Shown here: positions 23,558 to 32,317 of the stretch, piece by piece
How the letters are laid out: each line of letters starts with the position of its first letter
How positions within the stretch are numbered: the first letter of the stretch is position 1
Assembly (NCBI GenBank): GCA_944382125.1
Contig: CALWMV010000007.1
Location: 1-51,531 of the forward strand
Direction: 5' to 3'
DNA: 51,531 nt
Origin: an uncultured Lachnospiraceae bacterium
GTDB taxonomy: Bacteria > Bacillota > Clostridia > Lachnospirales > Lachnospiraceae
Program-made: the position numbers and the translations under genes
The notes under the pieces: model-generated
The model's database searches: none
The model's input: only the letters and a program-made list of their open reading frames with translations
Told to the model about the DNA's origin: nothing

Positions 23558-23977
23558 ATGAGAAATACTGTTAAGAAGGAAGCTGTAAAGACCGAGACAG
23601 TAAAGACTGAGGTTAAGGAGGCCCTTAATAAGGCAGCTAACGCAGTCAAGGAGACTGTAAAGGAGACAGAGGCAGCGGCAGAAAAGTCGGTCAAGGCAGT
23701 AGTTGAGAAGAAAACTGAGAAGAAGGCTGTAAAGGCTGAGAAGAAGCCCGCTGCAAAAAAGACGGCTGCAGCTAAGACAGCTGTTAAGACCAAGGTCGTA
23801 TTCCAGAACCATGGCGTAGAGTATGATGCCGATGAGATCATGAAGAAGGTTCAGAAGGCAGCTGCAAAGAAGGCAGACAAGCTCAAGAAGCTTGAGGCCT
23901 ATGTCAACATGGAAGAGAACGCAGTATACTATGTTGTAAACGGCGAGGCTAAGGAAGATTACAGGATCCAGCTCTAA
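23558..23977 (+). CDS. DUF6465-like protein with lysine/alanine-rich histone H1-like tail
   Basis: 139 residues from the ATG at 23558, which follows AAGGAAAAGGA; a GTG at 23522 is possible but has no ribosome binding site. Residues 1-80 are made almost only of Lys, Ala, Val, Thr and Glu, with KKTAAAKTAVKT-type runs like bacterial histone H1-like tails. The C-terminal 55 residues are a small folded module ending NAVYYVVNGEAKEDYRIQL, which I recognise as the DUF6465 type found in Lachnospiraceae. The function is unknown; the basic tail suggests nucleic acid binding. It stands alone between a strong promoter and a strong terminator, implying high expression. Confidence 0.82.
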   Translation: MRNTVKKEAVKTETVKTEVKEALNKAANAVKETVKETEAAAEKSVKAVVEKKTEKKAVKAEKKPAAKKTAAAKTAVKTKVVFQNHGVEYDADEIMKKVQKAAAKKADKLKKLEAYVNMEENAVYYVVNGEAKEDYRIQL

Positions 23978-24010
23978 ACGGTACGGAACCGAAAATTTGA
24001 ACAGGATCTG

Positions 24011-24056
24011 AAAGACACCGCAGGTTCACTTTGTGACAAAGGCGGTGTCTTTTTGT
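24011..24056 (+). terminator. intrinsic terminator after the DUF6465-like gene
   Basis: A perfect 11-bp stem (AAAGACACCGC at 24011-24021 with GCGGTGTCTTT at 24042-24052), followed by a T-run. Confidence 0.9.
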
Positions 24057-24137
24057 GCCCTGGATCGGAGGCTGAAAAAATCCGGCATCAAAGCCCGGAG
24101 GCATCCGTCAGGCATGCTATGAGAGACTGCCGTTTTC

Positions 24138-24166
24138 TTGCGCACTTTAAGCTGCTATGATAGAAT
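24138..24166 (+). promoter_or_regulatory. candidate promoter for the ABC-F/azlCD unit
   Basis: TTGCGC (24138-24143), 17 bases, then TAGAAT (24161-24166), 42 bases before the start codon. The leader is too short for an attenuation device. Confidence 0.5.
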
Positions 24167-24208
24167 GTATAACCGCATGGAATATGACAGGACTGAGGCA
24201 GGATATTT

Positions 24209-26227
24209 ATGATACTTTCTGTAAACGGACTATATAAATCCTATGACGGCGTCGATATACTGAAGGACGTCTCTTTTCATATAGAAGAAAATGACAAGCT
24301 GGCCATCACAGGCATAAACGGAGCGGGCAAATCCACCCTCCTTAAGCAGATAGCAGGGGAGGAACAGCCGGACAGAGGGACCGTGGTCATACCAAGGGAC
24401 GTAAGGCTGGCATATCTTTCCCAGGCTCCTGAGACCGATACGGATAAGAGCATATACGAGGAGGTCCTTTCCGCAAGATCAGAGCTTGTGGACATGGAGG
24501 AGGAGATAAGGAAGCTGGAGGTCCGCATGAGGGAGGCCTCTGAGGATAAGGAAGAGCTTGATGCCATATATGAGAGATATACAAGGCTCACCCACGAATT
24601 TGAGCTTTCAGAGGGCTACAGCCTCCGCTCCAGGGTGACCGGCATACTTAAGGGACTGGGCTTTTCAGAGGATGAATTCGGAAAAGAGGTATCAAAGCTT
24701 TCGGGAGGACAGAAGACCAGGCTTGCCCTTGCAAGGCTGCTGCTCTCGGAGCCGGAGATACTCCTGCTGGACGAGCCCACGAACCATCTGGATATAGATT
24801 CGGTCTCCTGGCTTGAGACCTATCTCAAGGCCTACAGGGGAGCTGTCATAGTCGTATCCCACGACAGGTATTTCCTGGATAAGATCGCAAACAAGGTGCT
24901 GGACATAGACGGAGGGAGGGCAAGGCTCTATATGGGCAATTATACCGCCTTTGCCGAGAAGAAGGCTGCCCTCAGGAAGGACATGATGAAGGCCTACCTC
25001 AATAATCAGGCCGAGATAAAGCGCCAGCAGGAGGTCATAGACAAGCTTAAGAGCTTCAACCGGGAAAAGTCCATAAAGAGGGCGGAGTCCAGGGAGAAGA
25101 TGCTCCAGAAGATGGAAAGGGTGGAGAAGCCCTTTGACATAGACGATGCCATGAAGCTGCATTTTGTTCCCGGAAGACAGTCCGGAAACGACGTGCTCAT
25201 GGCGGAGGGGCTTTCCAAGTCCTTCGGAGGCCGCAGGCTGTTTTCCGGAGTCGATCTGGACGTAAAGAGAGGAGAAAAGCTGGCCATAATAGGCCCCAAC
25301 GGTACGGGAAAGACCACTCTTTTAAAGATCATATTCGGGCTGCTTCCGCCGGACAGCGGAGAGATCGAATACGGCTCCAGAGTGGAGACCGCTTATTATG
25401 ATCAGGAGCATCATGAGCTGGATCCCGCAAATACGGTGTTTGAGGAGATATCAGACGCCTATCCTGCCATGTCAAATACGGAGATAAGGAACCTTCTGGC
25501 TTCTTTCCTGTTTACAGGAGATGATGTATTCAAGCTGGTGGGAGACCTTTCCGGCGGAGAACAGGGAAGGCTGTCCCTTTCAAAGCTCATGCTTTCAAAG
25601 GCCAACCTGCTCCTTCTGGATGAGCCCACGAACCATCTTGACATAACCTCAAAGGAGATACTTGAGGAGGCAGTGAGGAATTATGAGGGCACGGTGATCT
25701 ATGTGTCCCATGACAGATATTTCATAAACAGGACGGCTACTAGGATACTGGAGCTCTCGGAAGGACATTTTGTCAATTATATAGGCAATTATGATTATTA
25801 TCTGGAGAAGAAGGCTGATCCTGACTTTGACAGTAAAAAAGCCATATCGGGAAGCCTAGGAGAAGCTGAGACGAAGAAGGCAGCAAGGGATCCGGGACTT
25901 GAAGGCACACTGGAGCTCCGGGACTATATGAGGGCAGAGGATAACCGCCGGAAGCTCAGCTTTGAGGAACAGAAGCAGAGAAAATCAAAACTTCAGAAGC
26001 TCCGCTCAGCCCTTTCCGCCTGTGAAAAGGAGATAGGAAGACTGGAGCAGAAATGCTTTGAGATAGATGAGTTCATGACTCATCAGGAGATAGCCACTAA
26101 TTCTGCAAGGCTCAATGAGCTCAGTGCGGAGAAGCAGGGCTATGAGGACAAGCTCGCAGAGCTTTATGAGGAGTGGGAGAGCCGTTCCGAGGAGCTTCAG
26201 TCCTTTGAAAACGGCGAGGATGAATAA
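24209..26227 (+). CDS. ABC-F family ATPase
   Basis: 672 residues with two ABC domains and no membrane segment. Domain 1 has Walker A GINGAGKST (35-43), signature LSGGQKTR and LLLDEPTNHLD. Domain 2 has GPNGTGKTT, LSGGEQGR and again LLLDEPTNHLD. The inter-domain linker (about 240-320) is the P-site interaction segment, and a C-terminal coiled coil (about 590-665) follows. ABC-F proteins bind the ribosome E site to relieve stalls, and some give resistance to ribosome-targeting drugs. It is closest in layout to YdiF/Uup-type housekeeping members; resistance cannot be judged from sequence. azlC starts right after its stop. Confidence 0.93.
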   Translation: MILSVNGLYKSYDGVDILKDVSFHIEENDKLAITGINGAGKSTLLKQIAGEEQPDRGTVVIPRDVRLAYLSQAPETDTDKSIYEEVLSARSELVDMEEEIRKLEVRMREASEDKEELDAIYERYTRLTHEFELSEGYSLRSRVTGILKGLGFSEDEFGKEVSKLSGGQKTRLALARLLLSEPEILLLDEPTNHLDIDSVSWLETYLKAYRGAVIVVSHDRYFLDKIANKVLDIDGGRARLYMGNYTAFAEKKAALRKDMMKAYLNNQAEIKRQQEVIDKLKSFNREKSIKRAESREKMLQKMERVEKPFDIDDAMKLHFVPGRQSGNDVLMAEGLSKSFGGRRLFSGVDLDVKRGEKLAIIGPNGTGKTTLLKIIFGLLPPDSGEIEYGSRVETAYYDQEHHELDPANTVFEEISDAYPAMSNTEIRNLLASFLFTGDDVFKLVGDLSGGEQGRLSLSKLMLSKANLLLLDEPTNHLDITSKEILEEAVRNYEGTVIYVSHDRYFINRTATRILELSEGHFVNYIGNYDYYLEKKADPDFDSKKAISGSLGEAETKKAARDPGLEGTLELRDYMRAEDNRRKLSFEEQKQRKSKLQKLRSALSACEKEIGRLEQKCFEIDEFMTHQEIATNSARLNELSAEKQGYEDKLAELYEEWESRSEELQSFENGEDE

Positions 26228-27007
26228 ATGGATGTAAAGGAAAAAAATACAGGAAGGGACAGGCAAAATGGAGGAAGGACGAGCTTCAGTGAGCTCCTTC
26301 GGAGGACAGGCTATGACCGGAGAAAGACCATCGGAAAGGCCCTGAGTCAGTCCCTCCCTGTGATGTTTTCATATTTTGTCATATCCTTTGCCTTCGGAGT
26401 AAGCCTGGAGGCAGCAGGCTACAGACCGATCACGGCCTTCTTAATGTCGGTATTCATATATTCCGGCACGCTGCAGCTGGCCCTTGTGCCCATGCTTATG
26501 GCAGGGATCTCCCTCCCTGTCATAGCGGTATCTGCCTTCCTCATGACCTCAAGGCATATGTTCTACGGCATAGGCTATACGGACCGCTTCAATACCTACG
26601 GCCCCTTTAAGCCCTATATGATCTATACCTATACCGACGAGATCTACGGCATCTTTTCCTCAACTGATTATGAGAAGGATGTGGATCCGGTATGGGCAGA
26701 CATCCTCACCTCCATGTTCTGCAGATGGTGCTGGATAGGAGGATCAGTCATAGGTGCGATAGCCGGGGATGTGCTGCCCCTGGACTTTACCGGGGTGGAC
26801 TTTGCAATAACCTGCCTTTTTACCTGCAGTCTTGTGGGACAGTGGAAGGATACTCCCTCCCACCTGAACATACTGCTGGCAGTCATCACAGGGGTGATAT
26901 GTCTTATGTGCTTCGGTGCGGATAATTTCATACTTCCCGCACTATCATTTACCCTTATAGGGCTCCTTCTCCTTAGGAAGAGGATAGAGCCCGGAAAGGA
27001 GGCCTGA
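26228..27007 (+). CDS. azlC: AzlC family branched-chain amino acid exporter, large subunit
   Basis: 259 residues. After a charged N-terminal tail of about 35 residues come the AzlC helices with the conserved SFAFGVSLEAAGY, FIYSGTLQLA and TSRHMFYGIGYTDRF segments. AzlC with AzlD exports branched-chain amino acids; loss of control gives 4-azaleucine resistance in B. subtilis. The ATG directly follows the ABC-F stop codon, so translation is coupled. The charged tail is longer than usual, and a later start is possible but none has a better ribosome binding site. Confidence 0.93.
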   Translation: MDVKEKNTGRDRQNGGRTSFSELLRRTGYDRRKTIGKALSQSLPVMFSYFVISFAFGVSLEAAGYRPITAFLMSVFIYSGTLQLALVPMLMAGISLPVIAVSAFLMTSRHMFYGIGYTDRFNTYGPFKPYMIYTYTDEIYGIFSSTDYEKDVDPVWADILTSMFCRWCWIGGSVIGAIAGDVLPLDFTGVDFAITCLFTCSLVGQWKDTPSHLNILLAVITGVICLMCFGADNFILPALSFTLIGLLLLRKRIEPGKEA

Positions 27008-27008
27008 T

Positions 27009-27320
27009 ATGGAGCTGTTTCTTATAATCGCGGTATGCAGTCTCATAACCTTCGGGATCAGGCTGATACCCTTCGTGCTCCTTCGGGGAAGGGAGATCCC
27101 CGGCTTCATAAGCTACCTGGGCAGATATCTGCCGCCTGCCATCATGGCGGTACTGATAATATACTGTCTGAGGTCGGTGAGCTTTACAGAGAGCCCATAC
27201 GGGGTGCCGGAGCTTTTTTGCGCTGCTTTATGCGCCCTGCTCCAGATACGCATGAAAAATACAATACTTTCCATAGCTACAGCCACGGCTGCCTATATGC
27301 TGCTCATAAGGCTGCTTTGA
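27009..27320 (+). CDS. azlD: AzlD family branched-chain amino acid exporter, small subunit
   Basis: 103 residues with about four membrane helices and the AzlD-type segment PAIMAVLIIYCLRS. It starts two bases after the azlC stop with GGAGG overlapping the end of azlC. It forms the small subunit of the AzlCD exporter. It is the last gene of the unit; the following 213 bases hold no convincing gene, only an imperfect GGCAGC/GCTGCC hairpin (27353-27382) and the next promoter. Confidence 0.92.
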   Translation: MELFLIIAVCSLITFGIRLIPFVLLRGREIPGFISYLGRYLPPAIMAVLIIYCLRSVSFTESPYGVPELFCAALCALLQIRMKNTILSIATATAAYMLLIRLL

Positions 27321-27443
27321 GGAACACGCCTATAAAAGACTAATGAAGGGATGGCAGCGTGCAGACTGTTCTTCGGGCTGCCTAGACTGCCCATCATGGT
27401 CTGTATATCCGCATTGTGACGGAAAAATATCATTTAAATTTAA

Positions 27444-27472
27444 TTGTTTACCGCTTCTTATTGTGGTAAAAT
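27444..27472 (+). promoter_or_regulatory. promoter of the wall-synthesis/translation cluster
   Basis: TTGTTT (27444-27449), 17 bases, then TAAAAT (27467-27472), 62 bases before the PBP start. The spacer contains an imperfect palindrome (TACCGC and GTGGTA). Confidence 0.65.
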
Positions 27473-27533
27473 CTCTTAGTTATATATCTTTAAGCTATTA
27501 TCATGCCGGAACCGTTCCGGAAAAAGAGGGAGA

Positions 27534-30179
27534 ATGAAATACACTCACGACGAGATAGATTATAAGCTGGAAGAGATAGTATACGGGGATAAGAAGGAGC
27601 GCAACAGGCGTGTCTACATCTTCAAGATGGGACTGATCTATATAGTCCTGATCCTGGCTGTAGTGGCCTGTTCCTTTGGCATAGGCCTGTTTTCAGGCAT
27701 ATTTGCCAATGTGCCCGATCTGGAAAATGTATCCTTCGGACCTGAGGGCTATGCCTCAAGGGCCTATGACACCGAGGGCAATCTTATCGCCACCCTGGTG
27801 CAGGAGGGCTCGAACCGTGAGGAGGTCACCTTTGAGGAGCTTCCCGAGGATCTGATCAATGCCTTCGTGGCCATAGAGGACCAGAGGTTCTGGGAGCATA
27901 ACGGTATCGACCTAAGATCCATAATGAGGGCTGTAAGGGGAGTCATCACCGGCAATGATGCGGGCGGAGGCTCCACCATCACCCAGCAGCTTATCAAGAA
28001 CAATATACTCAAGGGCGGAAATGAGGACGGAGTTGCTCTCTATGAACGTAAGTTTCAGGAGTGGTACATAGCCCTTATGATAGAAAACCAGCCTGACACG
28101 GATAAGACGGAGCTCAAGAAGCAGATCATTACAGATTATCTCAATACCATCAACCTGGGCAACAATTCCCTTGGAGTCAAGGTGGCGGCAAGGGGATATT
28201 TTGATAAGGAGGTGGGAGAGCTCAATCTGTCCGAGTGTGCAGTGCTGGCTGCCATTACTCCCAGCCCCACAAGATATAATCCCATAACCCATCCTGAAGA
28301 GAATGACGAGAGGAGACGCCTCGTGCTGAAGGATATGCTGGATCAGGGCTATATCGACGAGGCAAGGTATGAGGAAGCCATAAACGACAATGTCTATGAG
28401 CGCATAGCCCAGCTTGAGGCCACCAGGGAAAGTCAGCCCACGGAGCCCTATTCTTATTTTGTGGATGAGCTCATAGAGCAGTGCATAGAGATATTCCAGG
28501 AGAGGCTCGGGCTTACGGAGGCGGAGGCCAGGGATCTTCTCTATTCGGGAGGACTCAGGATAGAGACTACCCAGGATCCTCAGCTTCAGGCCATAGTGGA
28601 TGAAGAGGTCAACGATCCTGACAATTATGATACGGCCAAGTACAGCTTTGACTGGAGGTATTCCCTTCAGCATCAGGACGGGACCCAGACCCATTATAAT
28701 GAGCACCATATCGAGTCTTACTGTAAGGATGTAAAGGGTCAGAGGAGCTATAACGGGCTTTTCCGCAGCGAGGAGGCCATAAAGGAGATCATAGAGGAAT
28801 ACAAGGCCACGATCACTTCTGAGACTGATACAGTCATAGGAGAGACCTTCGAGACTGTCCTTCAGCCCCAGGTTTCCTTCGTGCTGATGGATCAGGATAC
28901 AAAGGAGGTCAAGGCAGTATGCGGAGGAAGGGGAGAAAAGAAGTATTCCCGCTCCCTCAACAGAGCCACCAACACCACGGAGCAGCCTGGTTCCGTATTC
29001 AAAGTCATCGCAGCCTTTGCACCTGCCATGGAGCTGAATGGGGCGACCCTTGGTACGACCTACTATGACTGTGAGTACACCCTTGGAGATAAGACCTTCA
29101 AGAACTGGTGGAGACAGGGAGAGTATTTCGGATATTCCAATATAAGAGAGGGTATAGAGTTCTCCATGAACATAGTGGCAGTCCGCTGTATCGTGGAGAC
29201 CGTGACACCGGATGCGGGCATGGAATTTGCAAAGACCATGGGCATAAGCACCATCACGGACGGAGACAACAACGCAGCTTCAGCCCTGGGAGGACTTACC
29301 TACGGAGTCACCAATCTTGAGCTGACCAATGCCTTCGCAGCCATAGCTGACGGAGGAATGTACGGCAAGCCCAAGTTCTTTACAAGGATACTGGATCACG
29401 ACGGCAATGTGCTCATAGATCTGACAGGAGATGAGAAGACCAGGGTCATGAAGGAGACCAATGCCTTCCTGCTTACCGATGCCATGGAGCAGTCCATGAT
29501 ATATCAGCAGAAGTGGGCTTCAGGATACACGGTCAACACCACCTCCACCAGGGCTCATATGGACGGCATGCATGCAGCAGGAAAGTCCGGAACCACGACC
29601 AATAACCTGGATATCTGGTTCGTAGGCTTTACTCCTTACTATACTGCCGGCATCTGGGGAGGCTGTGACGACAATCAGTCCCTCAACGACACCACCACAG
29701 GTGAGTATAACGGAGGTACCTCCTTCCACAAGGATATCTGGCGCAAGATCATGACCAGGGTTCATGAGCTGAAGGCCCTTCCCGATAAGGAGTTCGAGGT
29801 GCCTGACGGCATAGTCGAAGTACAGATATGCCGCAAGAGTGGAAAGCTGCCAACCTCAGCCTGCCGAAGCGATTACAGGAACAGCGGCAACGCCGTTTAT
29901 ACGGAGTATTTTGATGAGGATAATGTTCCCACCGAGGAATGTGATCATCACAATTCATGGGGAGGTATCATAGTCCCGGAGGAGGATAGGGATAAGAATA
30001 CGGACGACAGGGGAGGCGGAGGTTCCTCATCCTCTTCTTCAGGGCAGACCATAGATGTGCCTTCCGCACCGGTGGATACGCCGGCTCCCGTGGAGACCGT
30101 GCCTGCCGCTGAGGCAGCACCCACCTATTCGGATCCTTCCAACAGCGGACCCGGAGTAGGACTGGATTATTCATACTAA
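27534..30179 (+). CDS. class A penicillin-binding protein (transglycosylase/transpeptidase)
   Basis: 881 residues. A short cytoplasmic tail and one membrane helix (about 33-53) are followed by a GT51 transglycosylase domain with catalytic Glu115 in EDQRFWEHNG and the GGGSTITQQLIKN motif. The transpeptidase domain has the nucleophile in S487-V-F-K490, S544-M-N546 and K684-S-G-T687. It polymerises and cross-links peptidoglycan outside the membrane. The C-terminal tail from about 800 is Gly/Ser/Pro rich and disordered. GAGGGAG precedes the ATG. It opens a long co-directional run of envelope genes. Confidence 0.96.
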   Translation: MKYTHDEIDYKLEEIVYGDKKERNRRVYIFKMGLIYIVLILAVVACSFGIGLFSGIFANVPDLENVSFGPEGYASRAYDTEGNLIATLVQEGSNREEVTFEELPEDLINAFVAIEDQRFWEHNGIDLRSIMRAVRGVITGNDAGGGSTITQQLIKNNILKGGNEDGVALYERKFQEWYIALMIENQPDTDKTELKKQIITDYLNTINLGNNSLGVKVAARGYFDKEVGELNLSECAVLAAITPSPTRYNPITHPEENDERRRLVLKDMLDQGYIDEARYEEAINDNVYERIAQLEATRESQPTEPYSYFVDELIEQCIEIFQERLGLTEAEARDLLYSGGLRIETTQDPQLQAIVDEEVNDPDNYDTAKYSFDWRYSLQHQDGTQTHYNEHHIESYCKDVKGQRSYNGLFRSEEAIKEIIEEYKATITSETDTVIGETFETVLQPQVSFVLMDQDTKEVKAVCGGRGEKKYSRSLNRATNTTEQPGSVFKVIAAFAPAMELNGATLGTTYYDCEYTLGDKTFKNWWRQGEYFGYSNIREGIEFSMNIVAVRCIVETVTPDAGMEFAKTMGISTITDGDNNAASALGGLTYGVTNLELTNAFAAIADGGMYGKPKFFTRILDHDGNVLIDLTGDEKTRVMKETNAFLLTDAMEQSMIYQQKWASGYTVNTTSTRAHMDGMHAAGKSGTTTNNLDIWFVGFTPYYTAGIWGGCDDNQSLNDTTTGEYNGGTSFHKDIWRKIMTRVHELKALPDKEFEVPDGIVEVQICRKSGKLPTSACRSDYRNSGNAVYTEYFDEDNVPTEECDHHNSWGGIIVPEEDRDKNTDDRGGGGSSSSSSGQTIDVPSAPVDTPAPVETVPAAEAAPTYSDPSNSGPGVGLDYSY

Positions 30180-30205
30180 CAGCTTTTTATACAGGAATGT
30201 AAGGT

Positions 30206-32296
30206 ATGCCAAGGGACGAAGAAAATTTAGAAAAAGAAACAACGGAAAATCAGAAAAACAGCAGGGCGGGGGCTTCGCAGGACGGAGCCTCCGCTTTGGG
30301 GGCTTCTGAGAAGGAGAAGGCTGAGGAAGCCGGATGGGAGATAAAGCGCGTCAGGTTCCTGGATCCTGAGCTCCAGAAGCTCCAGGACGAGCTCTTTGCC
30401 GATGAAGAGGAGGCCCCGGTTTCAGAAGGACCGAAAGATGAGGAGGGTCCTTTGAAAGAAGGACATAGGGGAGCAGGCAAAAAAACCTCCGGAAGCGGAA
30501 AAACTGGGGCCGACCCGGGATCCGGGAAGGCTCTCCCGGGAGCGTCCGGTGAGAAGAAGGGACGTTCAAGAAGAAAGCATGGGATATTGGATAAACTCAG
30601 GATCCGGTCCCATGATCTGCTCGAAAGGATTACCGAAAGCGGCGAGGATGCAAGCTCCATAGATGACGGGGATGTAAGATCATATCTCAAACTAATGTGG
30701 GGCAATATCGCTGTGAGGATCGCTGCAGCGGTATTTTTCATCTTTATCATAGCCATGGTGGCGCTGGCGATGCATCTGCATCCGGGAAAGAACGGGGAGA
30801 CTGAGGCCCCGGCCACTCCTGCGACGGCCTCAGCTGCGGAAAGGCAGCTTACTGAGGAGGAGCTTCGGGAGCTTGAGATACAGAATGCCATTGATAATGA
30901 GCTTATGACCTATACGGATCTTGGCATAGTTGATGTTTCGGGCTATATCAATGTCCGCAGCCAGCCTGATGTGCTGGATATGACCAATATCATAGGACAG
31001 CTTACGGACAGGGCTGTCTGCAGCATAGTTTCCCAAGAGGGGGACTGGTATCTGATAGAATCAGGCGGGATCACAGGCTATGCCTCTGCCCAGTACATCA
31101 TCACCGGGGAAGAGGCCATGGAGCTGGCAAGAGAGAGCTTTGCGGACAGGGCGATCATAGAGACAGAGGTGCTCAACATAAGGAGCGCCCCCACAGTGGA
31201 TGCGGAAAATGTCATAGGCAAGGCCCGTATGTCAGAGCGCTATGAGGTGCTTTCCGTTGAGGATGAATGGGCCAGGATAAAGGCTGACTTCAGCGACAGC
31301 TACGAGGAGGCCTATATCTATATCGGGGACGGCAATGCCGTCATAAGATACTGCTTAAACGAGGCCAGGAGACTGGATCTCCGGGAGATGGCCCTGACCC
31401 AGTATGACCAGCTTGTCGTGGCTGCCACTGACGGATATATCAACATAAGGGAAACTCCAGAGACTGGAAGCATAGACAATGTCTGCGGTAAATTCCCTGA
31501 AAATGCAGGAGCAGAGCTTCTGGAGACAGTGACGGGAGAGGATGGACAGACCTGGTACAGGATCAGGTCCGGCGACGTGACCGGATACGTGAGCGCCCAG
31601 TACTGCGTTACGGGCAATGAGGCCAGGAACATAGCGGTCAATGCGGCCCAGCTTACGGCCTATATAACCACGGATGCCCTCAATGTTCGTTCAGAGCCTT
31701 CCCTGGATGCGGAGGCCTGGACCCAGGTCACAAGGAATCAGTCCTACCATGTCCTGGATCAGCTGGACGGATGGGTGGAGATAGAGCTGGACAGCACTGA
31801 CGATGAATCAGAGTCCGACCGAGCTTTTATATCCACCAGGGACAATAATGTGGAGGTCACCTACGGACTTCCCGTGGCCATAGAGTATTATCCTGCCGTG
31901 GAGGCAGCCAATGCGGAGATGGCCTTCAGGAACCAGATAGTCAATTATGCGGTACAGTTTGTCGGCAATCCCTACGTATGGGGAGGAACCTCCCTTACCA
32001 ATGGCTGCGACTGCTCAGGCTTTACCCAGAGCGTGCTAAGGCATTTCGGCATAAGCATACCCAGAGTCAGCCGTGATCAGGCAAGATCCGGCTCCAGGGT
32101 GACCTCGGATGTGATGAGACCCGGAGATCTGGTATTCTACGCCAACAGTTCAGGCACCATAAATCATGTTGCCATGTATATAGGCAATGGACAGGTGGTC
32201 AATGCGGCTTCCAGAAGGAGCGGCATCACCATATACAGATGGAACTACAGGACTCCGGTCGCCATAAGGGATGTGATCGGAGACCGTACATCATAA
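30206..32296 (+). CDS. membrane-anchored NlpC/P60 endopeptidase with SH3b domains
   Basis: 696 residues. A charged cytoplasmic region of about 170 residues precedes one membrane helix (about 173-193). Outside are four bacterial SH3-like repeats, marked by GYINVRSQP, VLNIRSAP, GYINIRETP and ALNVRSEP, then a C-terminal NlpC/P60 domain. Its catalytic Cys603 lies in GCDCSGF and His654 in INHVAMYIG. The third polar residue, often His, is Asn666. Such enzymes cut the peptide stems of peptidoglycan. The large cytoplasmic N-terminus is unusual for a wall hydrolase and could link it to intracellular partners. It follows the PBP gene by 26 bases. Confidence 0.92.
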   Translation: MPRDEENLEKETTENQKNSRAGASQDGASALGASEKEKAEEAGWEIKRVRFLDPELQKLQDELFADEEEAPVSEGPKDEEGPLKEGHRGAGKKTSGSGKTGADPGSGKALPGASGEKKGRSRRKHGILDKLRIRSHDLLERITESGEDASSIDDGDVRSYLKLMWGNIAVRIAAAVFFIFIIAMVALAMHLHPGKNGETEAPATPATASAAERQLTEEELRELEIQNAIDNELMTYTDLGIVDVSGYINVRSQPDVLDMTNIIGQLTDRAVCSIVSQEGDWYLIESGGITGYASAQYIITGEEAMELARESFADRAIIETEVLNIRSAPTVDAENVIGKARMSERYEVLSVEDEWARIKADFSDSYEEAYIYIGDGNAVIRYCLNEARRLDLREMALTQYDQLVVAATDGYINIRETPETGSIDNVCGKFPENAGAELLETVTGEDGQTWYRIRSGDVTGYVSAQYCVTGNEARNIAVNAAQLTAYITTDALNVRSEPSLDAEAWTQVTRNQSYHVLDQLDGWVEIELDSTDDESESDRAFISTRDNNVEVTYGLPVAIEYYPAVEAANAEMAFRNQIVNYAVQFVGNPYVWGGTSLTNGCDCSGFTQSVLRHFGISIPRVSRDQARSGSRVTSDVMRPGDLVFYANSSGTINHVAMYIGNGQVVNAASRRSGITIYRWNYRTPVAIRDVIGDRTS

Positions 32297-32317
32297 GGCT
32301 ATAAGCAGGACTTACGG

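Noticed and set aside
24067-24137. A drug-responsive attenuator leader before the ABC-F gene
   Set aside because: The likely promoter at 24138-24166 lies downstream of this segment, and no terminator or leader peptide is evident after it.
27343-27537. Small plus-strand open frame (64 residues) before the PBP gene
   Set aside because: It runs across the promoter, has weak Shine-Dalgarno signal and no recognisable features.
27912-28709. A 265-residue minus-strand open frame inside the PBP gene
   Set aside because: Shadow of the transglycosylase and transpeptidase coding sequence.
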